Below, in pieces: positions 40,489 to 48,673 of a stretch of DNA of 64,000 nt (its first letter is position 1; each line of letters opens with the position of its first letter). Origin of the DNA: Agathobaculum sp. Marseille-P7918 (GTDB taxonomy: Bacteria; Bacillota; Clostridia; Oscillospirales; Butyricicoccaceae); NCBI RefSeq assembly GCF_900625105.1, contig NZ_UYYD01000010.1:1-64000 (forward strand). The letters are read 5' to 3'. The translations under genes and the position numbers were made by a program. The notes under the pieces were generated by a model, which saw only the letters and a program-made list of their open reading frames with translations, was not told the DNA's origin and did not search any database.

Positions 40489-41910
40489 ATGGGAGGATTT
40501 TTCGGCGTAGTCTCCAAGCAGGACTGTGTGCTGGATATTTTCTTCGGCGTGGACTATCACTCGCATCTGGGTACGCGCCGCGGCGGTATGATTCTGTATG
40601 ACAAGGATCGCGGCTTCCAGCGCCAGATCCACAGCATTGAAAACACCCCGTTCCGCACCAAGTTTGAAAAAGACCTGCCGGACTTTTCCGGCTGCAGCGG
40701 CATCGGCTGCATCAGCGACACCGATCCGCAGCCGCTGCTCGTGCGTTCCCACCTCGGTCTGTATGCGCTGACCACGGTCGGCATCATCAACAACGCCGAG
40801 GAACTGGTTTCCCGTTACTTTTCCGACCACGGCCATCAGTTCATGGCGATGAGCTCGGGCAAGGTCAACTCCACCGAGCTGGCCGCGGCGCTCATCAACC
40901 AGAAGGACGATCTGGTGTCCGGCATCCTGCACGCGCAGGAGCTGATCGACGGTTCGCTGACCGTGCTGGTGCTGACCAAGGACGGCATCATCGCCGCGCG
41001 CGACCGTCTGGGCCGTCTGCCGGTGCTGATCGGCCAGAATGAGGACGGCTGCTGCGTCTCGTTTGAGTCCTTTGCTTACCACAAGCTGGGCTATGAGGAC
41101 GCGTATGAGCTTGGGCCGCGCGAGATCGTCAAGGTCACTGAGGACGGTTTTGAAACGCTCTCGCCTGCGGGCAAGGAGATGAAGATCTGCTCCTTTCTGT
41201 GGACGTATTACGGCTACCCCAATTCCAACTATGAAGGCGTCAACGTCGAGGTCATGCGTTACCGCAACGGCGCGATCATGGCGCAGGACGATAAAAAGCG
41301 CGGTCTGGCCGAGGATGTGGACTACATCGCAGGCGTGCCGGATTCCGGCGTGCCGCACGCGATCGGCTATGCCAACGAATGCGGTAAGCCCTTTGCCCGT
41401 CCGTTCGTCAAGTATACGCCGACCTGGCCGCGTTCGTTCATGCCGGCCAATCAGAAGGTCCGCAATCAGGTCGCCAAGATGAAGCAGATTCCGGTGCCCG
41501 AGCTGATCGAGGGCAAAAAGCTGCTGTTTGTGGACGACTCGATCGTGCGCGGCACGCAGCTACGCGAGACCGTGGAATTCCTGTATGAGTCGGGCGCAAA
41601 GGAAGTGCATATGCGCTCGGCTTGCCCGCCGATCATGTACGGCTGCAAATACCTGAACTTTTCTTCGAGCAATTCCGAAATGGAGCTGCTCGCTCGCCGC
41701 ATCGTGCAGGAGCTCGAGGGCGACGAGGGCCAGAAGCATCTGGAGGAATACGCGGACGCCAACACCGAGCGCGGCCAGTGCATGCTGAAAACCATCTGCG
41801 AGAAGTTCGGTTTCAGCTCGCTGGGCTATCAGTCGCTCGACGGCCTGCTGGAGGCCATCGGGCTGGACCGCGACAAGGTTTGCACCTATTGCTGGAACGG
41901 CAAGGAATAA
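40489..41910 (+). CDS. PurF paralogue lacking the glutaminase Cys
   Basis: 473 residues with PurF architecture, but it starts MGGFFGVVSKQDC, so the nucleophile Cys at position 2 is Gly and no propeptide exists. The PRTase half is intact (YIAGVPDSGVPHAIGYA, LLFVDDSIVRGTQ). The glutaminase-like half keeps HLGTRRGG and NNAEEL. Without the Cys it cannot use glutamine in the normal way; it may use ammonia or regulate the first PurF. Three bases separate it from purF. Similar tandem pairs occur in other Clostridia. Confidence 0.85.
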   Translation: MGGFFGVVSKQDCVLDIFFGVDYHSHLGTRRGGMILYDKDRGFQRQIHSIENTPFRTKFEKDLPDFSGCSGIGCISDTDPQPLLVRSHLGLYALTTVGIINNAEELVSRYFSDHGHQFMAMSSGKVNSTELAAALINQKDDLVSGILHAQELIDGSLTVLVLTKDGIIAARDRLGRLPVLIGQNEDGCCVSFESFAYHKLGYEDAYELGPREIVKVTEDGFETLSPAGKEMKICSFLWTYYGYPNSNYEGVNVEVMRYRNGAIMAQDDKKRGLAEDVDYIAGVPDSGVPHAIGYANECGKPFARPFVKYTPTWPRSFMPANQKVRNQVAKMKQIPVPELIEGKKLLFVDDSIVRGTQLRETVEFLYESGAKEVHMRSACPPIMYGCKYLNFSSSNSEMELLARRIVQELEGDEGQKHLEEYADANTERGQCMLKTICEKFGFSSLGYQSLDGLLEAIGLDRDKVCTYCWNGKE

Positions 41911-41946
41911 GCCGTTCCGCCCAATAAACGACGAAGGAGTATTACT

Positions 41947-42984
41947 ATGAGTGAGAGCCGTTCTGAAAGCTACAAGGCAGCCGGTGTAGACGTTACCGCC
42001 GGTTACGAGGCAGTCAAGCTGATGAAGCCGATGGTCGAATCGACCTTTACCAAGGGCGTCATGGGTACGCTTGGCGGTTTCGGCGGCCTGTTCCGTCCGG
42101 ACTTTAAGGGCATGGCTGATCCCATTCTGGTTTCCGGTACGGACGGCGTGGGCACCAAGCTCAAGCTGGCCTTCCTGATGGACAAGCATGACACGGTCGG
42201 CATCGACTGCGTCGCTATGTGCGTCAATGATATCGCCTGCTGCGGTGCGCAGCCGCTGTTCTTCCTCGATTACATCGCGGTCGGCAAAAACCACCCGGCC
42301 AAGATCGCACAGATGGTTTCCGGCATCGCGGAAGGCTGCCGTCAGGCGGGCTGCGCGCTGATCGGCGGCGAGACCGCCGAGATGCCCGGTTTCTATCCGG
42401 TGGATGAATACGACATGGCGGGTTTCTCGGTCGGCATGGTCGATAAGGAGAAGATGATCGACGGCACGAATATCCGTCCGGGCGATGCGCTGATCGGCGT
42501 GGCGTCCTCCGGCGTGCACTCCAACGGCTATTCGCTGGTGCGCAAGACGCTGGGCATCAACGAAAAGTCCGTGCGCCGCTACATCGATGAGTTCGGCAAG
42601 ACGCTCGGCGAAGAGCTGCTGACTCCGACCAAGATCTATGTCAAGGCCATTCAGGGCCTGATGGGCAAGGTCGAAGTCAAGGGCATCAGCCATATCACGG
42701 GCGGCGGCTTCTATGAGAATGTGCCGCGCATGCTGCCGGAAGGCATCTGCGCGAAGATCGAGAAGAGCGCAATGCCGGTGCCGCCGGTGTTCGACCTGAT
42801 CGCCAAGACCGGCAAGATCCCGGAGCGCGATATGTACAACACCTTCAACATGGGCGCGGGCCTCGTGCTTGCAGTCGCAGCGGAGGACGCTTCCCGTGCG
42901 GTGGCCGCGATTTCGGCTGCGGGCGAGAAGGCATATGTCATCGGTGAGTGCGTCGCGGGCGAAAAGGGCGTCGTGCTCGAGTAA
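41947..42984 (+). CDS. purM: Phosphoribosylformylglycinamidine cyclo-ligase
   Basis: 345 residues. [34 protein letters not shown] (quoted in part), [38 protein letters not shown] and [16 protein letters not shown] are the PurM hallmarks. It closes the imidazole ring to AIR with ATP. The purL/purQ/purS genes for the previous step are not in this window. AAGGAG lies upstream of its ATG. Confidence 0.96.
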   Translation: MSESRSESYKAAGVDVTAGYEAVKLMKPMVESTFTKGVMGTLGGFGGLFRPDFKGMADPILVSGTDGVGTKLKLAFLMDKHDTVGIDCVAMCVNDIACCGAQPLFFLDYIAVGKNHPAKIAQMVSGIAEGCRQAGCALIGGETAEMPGFYPVDEYDMAGFSVGMVDKEKMIDGTNIRPGDALIGVASSGVHSNGYSLVRKTLGINEKSVRRYIDEFGKTLGEELLTPTKIYVKAIQGLMGKVEVKGISHITGGGFYENVPRMLPEGICAKIEKSAMPVPPVFDLIAKTGKIPERDMYNTFNMGAGLVLAVAAEDASRAVAAISAAGEKAYVIGECVAGEKGVVLE

Positions 42985-43002
42985 TAGAGTGGAGAATCAG
43001 TT

Positions 43003-43626
43003 ATGACGAACATCGCAGTTTTGGTTTCGGGCGGCGGCACGAATTTGCAGGCGCTGATCGACGCGCAGGCCGCGGGCAAGATCGAAAACGGCGCCATCCG
43101 GCTGGTGGTTTCCTCCAATCCGGAGGCGTTTGCGCTCGAGCGTGCGGCGAAGGCGTCCATTCCGTCCGCCGTGCTGCGCCGCCGCGACTTTGACAGCGCG
43201 GAGGATTATGATGCGGCGCTGACCGCGCTTTTGGAGGAATACGGCATCGGGCTGATCGTGCTGGCCGGGTTTATGACCGTGCTGCCGGACAGCTTCTGCC
43301 GCCGGTACGAAAACCGCATCATCAACGTGCATCCGTCGCTCATCCCGTCCTTCTGCGGGGCGGGGTATTACGGCCTGCGCGTACATGAAGCCGCTTTGGC
43401 CAAAGGGGTGAAAGTGACCGGCGCAACCGTCCATTTCGTATCCGAAGTGGTGGACGGCGGTGCAATCATCGCCCAGAAAGCGGTCGAAGTGGAGGAGGGC
43501 GACACGCCGGAGATCTTGCAGAAGCGCGTGATGCAGAATGCAGAATGGATTCTGCTGCCGCAGGCGGTCAGCGACTTCTGTGCGGGACGCCTGAGCGTCC
43601 ACGGCGCGTGGGTCACTAGGAAATAA
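43003..43626 (+). CDS. purN: Phosphoribosylglycinamide formyltransferase
   Basis: 207 residues. VLVSGGGTNLQALID, LAGFMTVLP, NRIINVHPSLIPSFCG (catalytic Asn and His), AATVHFV-type loop VTGATVHFVSEVVDGG, and the catalytic Asp within it. It formylates GAR using 10-formyl-THF. The gene lies 18 bases after purM. Confidence 0.95.
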   Translation: MTNIAVLVSGGGTNLQALIDAQAAGKIENGAIRLVVSSNPEAFALERAAKASIPSAVLRRRDFDSAEDYDAALTALLEEYGIGLIVLAGFMTVLPDSFCRRYENRIINVHPSLIPSFCGAGYYGLRVHEAALAKGVKVTGATVHFVSEVVDGGAIIAQKAVEVEEGDTPEILQKRVMQNAEWILLPQAVSDFCAGRLSVHGAWVTRK

Positions 43627-43643
43627 GGAGGAAGCAAAGCGTT

Positions 43644-44369
43644 ATGAGCAAGAATGTGTTCGATATCAGTAATGAACTGATGAGCAACGCTTATCCCGGC
43701 CGCGGCATTATCTTCGGCCGCACGCTGGACAATAAGCAGAATGTGGTCGCGTACTTCATCATGGGCCGTTCGGAGAACAGTCGCAACCGCATTTTCGTGG
43801 AAACCGAGGACGGAATCCGTACCCAGGCTTACGACCCGTCCAAGATGACCGATCCGTCGCTCATCATTTATCATCCGGTGCGCCAGTGCGGCGGCAAGCT
43901 GGTTGTCACCAACGGCGACCAGACCGACACGATCTGCGACTATCTGCGCGAGGGCAAGAGCTATATCGATGCGCTGCGCACGCGCCAGTTCGAGCCGGAC
44001 GCGCCCAACTACACGTCCCGCATTTCGGGCGTCATCAATGAGGACGGCTCGTACAGCCTTTCCATCCTCAAGAATTTCACGTCCGACCGCACCTCCAACA
44101 AGCGCTTTTTCTATGAATATGACAAGCCGGTGCCGGGCCTCGGTCACTTCATCCACACCTATCAGTGCGATGGCGATCCGCTGCCGCCGTTCCGCGGTGA
44201 GCCCAAGTGCATCCGCATTGAAAAGCCGATCAAGCAGTTCACCGAAATGCTGTGGACGAGCATGAACGAGCAGAACAAGGTCGCCCTGTTTGTGCGCTAT
44301 ATCGACCTGGAAACCGGCGCATATTGGCAGGAAATCCGCAACAAGCATGAGGAGGGCAAGGACGCATGA
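43644..44369 (+). CDS. purO: IMP cyclohydrolase, PurO type
   Basis: 241 residues matching the archaeal-type IMP cyclohydrolase family (PF07826): NAYPGRGIIFGRT, FIMGRSENSRNRIF, DPSLIIYHPVR, VVTNGDQTD, YTSRISG. It carries out the last step, FAICAR to IMP, normally done by the N-terminal domain of bifunctional PurH. The next gene codes for the other half. GGAGG precedes its ATG; its stop overlaps purH (ATGA). Confidence 0.9.
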   Translation: MSKNVFDISNELMSNAYPGRGIIFGRTLDNKQNVVAYFIMGRSENSRNRIFVETEDGIRTQAYDPSKMTDPSLIIYHPVRQCGGKLVVTNGDQTDTICDYLREGKSYIDALRTRQFEPDAPNYTSRISGVINEDGSYSLSILKNFTSDRTSNKRFFYEYDKPVPGLGHFIHTYQCDGDPLPPFRGEPKCIRIEKPIKQFTEMLWTSMNEQNKVALFVRYIDLETGAYWQEIRNKHEEGKDA

Positions 44370-45541
44370 AGGAACTGGCACTCAAATACGGCTGCAACCC
44401 CAATCAGAAGCCCGCGCGCATCTTTATGACCGAGGGCGAGCTGCCGATCGAGGTTTTGAACGGCAAGCCGGGCTATATCAACTTCTGTGACGCATTCAAC
44501 TCGTGGCAGCTGGTCAAGGCGCTGAAAAAGGCGACCGGTATGCCGGCGGCGGCGTCTTTCAAGCACGTTTCTCCCGCGGGCGCGGCGCTCGGTAAGCCGC
44601 TGACCGAGGTGGAGAAGCAGATGTACTTTGTCGAGGCCGATCATGAGCTGTCGCCCATCGCGTGCGCCTATATCCGCGCGCGCGGCGCAGACCGTCTGTG
44701 CTCTTACGGCGACTGGGCGGCGCTCTCCGACGTGTGCGACGCGGATACCGCCAACTACCTCAAGCACGAGGTGTCGGACGGCATCATCGCGCCGGGTTAC
44801 ACGGACGAGGCGCTCGAGATCCTCAAAACCAAGCGCAAGGGTGGCTACAACGTCGTCAAGATCGACCCGGATTACGTTCCGAAGCCGATCGAGCAGCGCG
44901 ACATTTTCGGCATTCGCTTTGAGCAGGGCTATAACAACTACGAGATCGACGAGAGCCTGCTGAACAACATCGTCACCGAAAACAAGGAACTGCCCGAGAG
45001 CGCCAAGCACGACATGATCCTGTCGCTGATTACGCTCAAGTATACCCAGTCCAACTCGGTCTGCTATGTCAAGGATGGCATGACCATCGGCGTGGGCGCC
45101 GGCCAGCAGAGCCGCATCCACTGCACCAGACTCGCGGGCAACAAGGCGGATAACTGGTTCCTGCGGCAGCATCCCAAGGTGCTCGGCCTGCAGTTTGTCG
45201 ACGGCATCCGCCGCCCCGACCGCGACAACGCGATCGATGTGTATATCTCGGACGAATACGAGGATGTGCTGGCAGACGGCGTTTGGCAGAACACCTTCAA
45301 GGTCAAGCCCGAGGTGCTCACCGCCGAGGAAAAGAAGGCGTGGATTGCGAAAAACACCGGCGTGACCGTCGGTTCGGACGCGTTCTTCCCGTTCGGCGAC
45401 AACGTTGAGCGCGCGCGCAAGTCGGGTGTACAGTATATCGTGCAGCCGGGCGGCTCGATCCGTGACGATAACGTCATTGAAACGGCCAACAAGTACGGCA
45501 TCGTCATGGCGTTCACCGGCATGCGCCTGTTCCACCATTGA
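44366..45541 (+). CDS. purH: AICAR formyltransferase (single-function PurH)
   Basis: 391 residues corresponding to the AICARFT half of PurH: LKYGCNPNQKPARIF, FKHVSPAGAALG (catalytic Lys-His), SNSVCYVKDGMTIGVGAGQQSR, and DAFFPFGDNV. The IMP cyclohydrolase (MGS-like) domain is absent, which is made good by the PurO-type gene upstream. It formylates AICAR with 10-formyl-THF. The stop overlaps the start of the next gene. Confidence 0.94.
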   Translation: MKELALKYGCNPNQKPARIFMTEGELPIEVLNGKPGYINFCDAFNSWQLVKALKKATGMPAAASFKHVSPAGAALGKPLTEVEKQMYFVEADHELSPIACAYIRARGADRLCSYGDWAALSDVCDADTANYLKHEVSDGIIAPGYTDEALEILKTKRKGGYNVVKIDPDYVPKPIEQRDIFGIRFEQGYNNYEIDESLLNNIVTENKELPESAKHDMILSLITLKYTQSNSVCYVKDGMTIGVGAGQQSRIHCTRLAGNKADNWFLRQHPKVLGLQFVDGIRRPDRDNAIDVYISDEYEDVLADGVWQNTFKVKPEVLTAEEKKAWIAKNTGVTVGSDAFFPFGDNVERARKSGVQYIVQPGGSIRDDNVIETANKYGIVMAFTGMRLFHH

Positions 45542-46125
45542 GTCGAGAAAACGCCGCATCCGCGGCAAACTGGACGCTGGCAGCGCTGGTCGTGCAGGTC
45601 GCAGCCGCGGCCTGCATCGGCATGGTGGGCGCGTTGGCCGGGGCGGCGCTCATGGCAGTGTGCTATCTGATGAACGCATGGGCGGCATGGCGGCTGCGCT
45701 GCTTTGTGGCGATGGGCGCGGCACTGGTCGGCTGCGTGCTGACGCTGCTGCTGCCGAACGGCACGAGCCCGGACTGGATCGGCAATATGCTGGTCAACCT
45801 GCTGTTTTTGCTGATGTATCTGCCCATGCAGCGCAGCTTTGATCGAAAATTCCGCGCGCAGGATGCGTCTGAGCAGACGCTTCGGCTGGGCCGGACGTGG
45901 TCGCTCGTGACGCTTCTCCAGCGCGGCGCTTCCATGATGGGATTTCTGCCACTGTTTGTCGGGCAGGCGGAGCTGTCGGCCGCGCAGGGCGCGTATACGA
46001 CGCTGTTTACCGTGCAGGTGACGCTGGAAATGATCGCGCTGCTGGCGGCGATCGTGTCCTATATCTGGATGGTGCGCTATTTGTGGCGCGCGCGGACGCT
46101 GCTGAAAGCGCAGGTGGAGCCATGA
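45538..46125 (+). CDS. Unknown integral membrane protein in the purine operon
   Basis: 195 residues from a TTG that overlaps the purH stop. It has about five to six hydrophobic segments (near residues 11-30, 33-48, 54-72, 78-95, 115-135 and 155-178), with a charged loop FDRKFRAQDASEQ in the middle. No family is recognised. Its coupling both to purH and to the next membrane gene suggests a functional pair. A transport or anchoring role in purine metabolism would be a guess. Confidence 0.7.
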   Translation: MSRENAASAANWTLAALVVQVAAAACIGMVGALAGAALMAVCYLMNAWAAWRLRCFVAMGAALVGCVLTLLLPNGTSPDWIGNMLVNLLFLLMYLPMQRSFDRKFRAQDASEQTLRLGRTWSLVTLLQRGASMMGFLPLFVGQAELSAAQGAYTTLFTVQVTLEMIALLAAIVSYIWMVRYLWRARTLLKAQVEP

Positions 46126-46661
46126 AGCTGATTCGCGGCTATTATGCCTATCTTGCCATCGCGGGCGGCTGGCTGCTTCGGCTGATATTGCAGCAAAACT
46201 GGATGCTGCAAGTCGTGGCTTACGCGCTGATTGCCGCAGGCGCGCTGTCTTTACAGCAGGTATCGCGCTGGTTTTGGCGTGCGAGCATCGCGGCCGATGT
46301 GTGTATCGTCTTTCAAGTGGTCTGCGGGCCGGCGGTTATTCCGGCGGGGCTATTCCGCACGGTGCTGGAATATGCGTCGCTTGTGCCGCTGCTGCTGACC
46401 GGCTGCATGCTACTGATGGCGTTTATGGCGCAGATGCAGGACGCAGGCCGCAGTACGCTTCCCGAGTGGGCGATTTTCGTCGTGTGGAGCGCGGGATTGA
46501 TCCTGACGCTGCTCATGGCGCCCGGCTGGCTGAACGACTACGCGCTGGCACTGATTGTCACCGCGGTCAACACGCTGACGGTGCTTGGGTACATTGCGCT
46601 GCTGGCGGATACGTTCCGCGCGCAGAAAGAATACATCCGTACGGAGGGAGAAAAACCATGA
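46122..46661 (+). CDS. Second unknown membrane protein in the purine operon
   Basis: 179 residues from the ATG at 46122, overlapping the previous stop (ATGA). About five hydrophobic segments (near residues 5-22, 26-43, 50-70, 82-105, 115-135, 140-160). It ends with a charged tail (FRAQKEYIRTEGE). It is similar in size and layout to its neighbour, but no clear family is visible. It overlaps purD by four bases. Confidence 0.7.
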   Translation: MKLIRGYYAYLAIAGGWLLRLILQQNWMLQVVAYALIAAGALSLQQVSRWFWRASIAADVCIVFQVVCGPAVIPAGLFRTVLEYASLVPLLLTGCMLLMAFMAQMQDAGRSTLPEWAIFVVWSAGLILTLLMAPGWLNDYALALIVTAVNTLTVLGYIALLADTFRAQKEYIRTEGEKP

Positions 46662-47914
46662 AAGTAATGGTGATCGGCGGCGGCGGGCGAGAGCACGCCA
46701 TCGTGCATACCTTAAAGAAAAGCCCCAAGGTGGACTATATCTGGTGCGCGCCGGGCAACGGCGGCATCGCACAGGAAGCGGAGTGCGTGGACATCAAGGC
46801 GACCGATATCGATGGCGTGGTGGCGTTTGCCAAGGAGCATAAGCCAGACCTCGTGATGGTCGCGCCGGACGATCCGCTTGCGCTCGGCATGGTGGATGCG
46901 CTGGAAGAGGCGGGCATCCGCGCCTTTGGCCCGCGCAAAAACGCAGCGGTGATCGAAGGCTCCAAGTCCTTTGCCAAAGAACTGATGAAGAAATACGGCA
47001 TCCCGACGGCGGGCTATGCGGTATTTGAGGATTCGGCAGCGGCCATCGCCTATATCAAGGAGCAGGGCGCGCCGATCGTGGTCAAGGCGGACGGTTTGGC
47101 GCTCGGCAAGGGCGTGACGGTCGCCATGACCGAGGACGAAGCGATTGCTGCGGTCAAGGACGCGATCGACGGCCACGCGTTCGGCGGCGCGGGCGCACGC
47201 GTCGTCATCGAAGAATACCTGACCGGGCCGGAGGTATCCGTCCTTGCGTTTGTGGACGGCAAGCACCTCAAGACCATGCCGTCGGCGCAGGATCACAAGC
47301 GTGCCTACGACCACGATGAAGGGCCGAATACGGGCGGCATGGGTGCGTTCTCGCCCTCGCGGTTCTATACGGACGACATCGCGCAGACCTGCATGGAGAC
47401 GATTTTCAAGCCCACGGTCGCGGCGATGGCCAAGGAGGGCCGTCCGTTCAAGGGCGTGCTGTACTTCGGCCTGATGCTGACGCCCAAGGGGCCTAAGGTG
47501 ATCGAATACAACGCGCGTTTCGGCGATCCGGAGACGCAGGCGGTGCTGTCCCGTCTGGAGACCGACCTGTTTGACATCTTTAACGCGGTTATCGACGAAA
47601 AGCTGGACGAGATCGACATCCAGTGGTCGGATAACGCGGCTTGCTGCGTCTGCATGGCGTCGGGCGGCTATCCCAAGGCTTATGAGAAGGGCAAGGTCAT
47701 CACCGGGCTGGACGACGTGACCGACTCGTTCGTGTTCCATGCGGGCACGGCGGTCAAGGACGGCGCGTTCGTCACCAGCGGCGGCCGTGTTCTCGGCGTG
47801 ACGGCGACCGCGCCTACGCTCGACGAGGCGATCGTCAAAGCATACGCGGACGTCAAGAAGATTCATTTTGACAAAGCACATTACCGCACGGATATTGGAG
47901 TGAAAAAGGGATGA
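46658..47914 (+). CDS. purD: Phosphoribosylamine--glycine ligase
   Basis: 418 residues. VMVIGGGGREHAIV, APGNGGIAQ, VVAPDDPLALGMVDAL, KADGLALGKGV, VVIEEYLTGPEVSVLAFVDG, SAQDHKRAYDHDEGPNTGGM (quoted to 20) and YNARFGDPETQ are canonical ATP-grasp GARS motifs. It joins glycine to phosphoribosylamine. GGAGGGAG lies before the ATG at 46658. Placement at the end of the operon, after two membrane protein genes, is unusual. Confidence 0.96.
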   Translation: MKVMVIGGGGREHAIVHTLKKSPKVDYIWCAPGNGGIAQEAECVDIKATDIDGVVAFAKEHKPDLVMVAPDDPLALGMVDALEEAGIRAFGPRKNAAVIEGSKSFAKELMKKYGIPTAGYAVFEDSAAAIAYIKEQGAPIVVKADGLALGKGVTVAMTEDEAIAAVKDAIDGHAFGGAGARVVIEEYLTGPEVSVLAFVDGKHLKTMPSAQDHKRAYDHDEGPNTGGMGAFSPSRFYTDDIAQTCMETIFKPTVAAMAKEGRPFKGVLYFGLMLTPKGPKVIEYNARFGDPETQAVLSRLETDLFDIFNAVIDEKLDEIDIQWSDNAACCVCMASGGYPKAYEKGKVITGLDDVTDSFVFHAGTAVKDGAFVTSGGRVLGVTATAPTLDEAIVKAYADVKKIHFDKAHYRTDIGVKKG

Positions 47915-48435
47915 AAAACGAACAACAGGAGCAGATTCTCGGCTGTATGGCCGATGTGCTGAACCAGAACGGTTTTCGCGCTGAGGTGATGCGCAAGGAA
48001 GGCGCGCCCACGCTGCTGCGCTGCGAGGCGATGCGGCAGGGTAAGGTCGCCAAGGATGTGGTGATTGAAGCGTGCTTCATCCCGATGCAGCTACCGGGCG
48101 AGGATATGGGCCTGCTGCAATTTTTCGTGACGCTGTTCCAGGGTGCGCCGGATACGCACACCAATCAGCTGCGCCGCGCCTGTGCGTACTGCAATGACTT
48201 CTGCGCGCTCGGTGCGTTCGGCTTTTATGAGCAGGCGGGTCAGATCTACCTCAAGCACAACACGCTGTTGGACGGCTCGCTCGAGCTGGAGAAGATCATT
48301 CCCTTTGTGGCGGATAATATCTCTGTGCTGCTGGCGGCGGTCAGCCGCTTTATCGACGGTCTGGCGCAGATCGCCTATGCGGGCATGACGCTGGACGCTG
48401 TGATCGATCAGGAACTGTTCCCCAAGATGGGCTGA
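47911..48435 (+). CDS. Unknown soluble protein at the end of the purine operon
   Basis: 174 residues, starting four bases before the purD stop (ATGA). The N-terminal part (FRAEVMRKEGAPTLLRCEAMRQG, quoted in part) and the pattern of strands then helices recall the YbjN/type III secretion chaperone-like fold, but the match is weak. Several Cys are present (CAYCNDFCALGAFG). The function is unknown. It is the last gene before the operon terminator. Confidence 0.75.
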   Translation: MKNEQQEQILGCMADVLNQNGFRAEVMRKEGAPTLLRCEAMRQGKVAKDVVIEACFIPMQLPGEDMGLLQFFVTLFQGAPDTHTNQLRRACAYCNDFCALGAFGFYEQAGQIYLKHNTLLDGSLELEKIIPFVADNISVLLAAVSRFIDGLAQIAYAGMTLDAVIDQELFPKMG

Positions 48436-48447
48436 ACGGAAAACGAC

Positions 48448-48483
48448 AAAGCACCGGAATCCAATGGGTTCCGGTGCTTTTTT
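48448..48483 (+). terminator. Terminator of the purine operon
   Basis: AAAGCACCGGAA and TTCCGGTGCTTTTTT form a strong stem with a nine-base loop and T run. Confidence 0.9.
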
Positions 48484-48620
48484 GCAGGCAAAAGGGAAAA
48501 AGTATATAAAAACAGATGCGGTACTAATAGGGGAATCTATTTTGCTGAAACGGAGAAAAACAGTAAAATCCTGTCTGCATCTCAAATAAATGACCGCATG
48601 TTCTCTTTTGAAGGAAAAGA

Positions 48621-48650
48621 AAAAGCTGCCGGAACATGTCCGGCAGCTTC
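48621..48650 (-). terminator. Terminator after fbp
   Basis: AAGCTGCCGGA and TCCGGCAGCTT pair around ACATG; T-rich sequence follows on the minus strand. Confidence 0.85.
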
Positions 48651-48673
48651 TGGGTGCAGAGAGAAAACACCGA

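Noticed and set aside
39007-41358. Minus-strand open frame of 783 codons
   Set aside because: It is antisense to purF and its paralogue, has no ribosome-binding site or family resemblance.
28208-48483. Similar GCACCGGAA hairpins at 28208 and 48448 as a dispersed repeat family
   Set aside because: Both are ordinary terminators after operons; the loops differ, and two copies are not enough for a repeat family.
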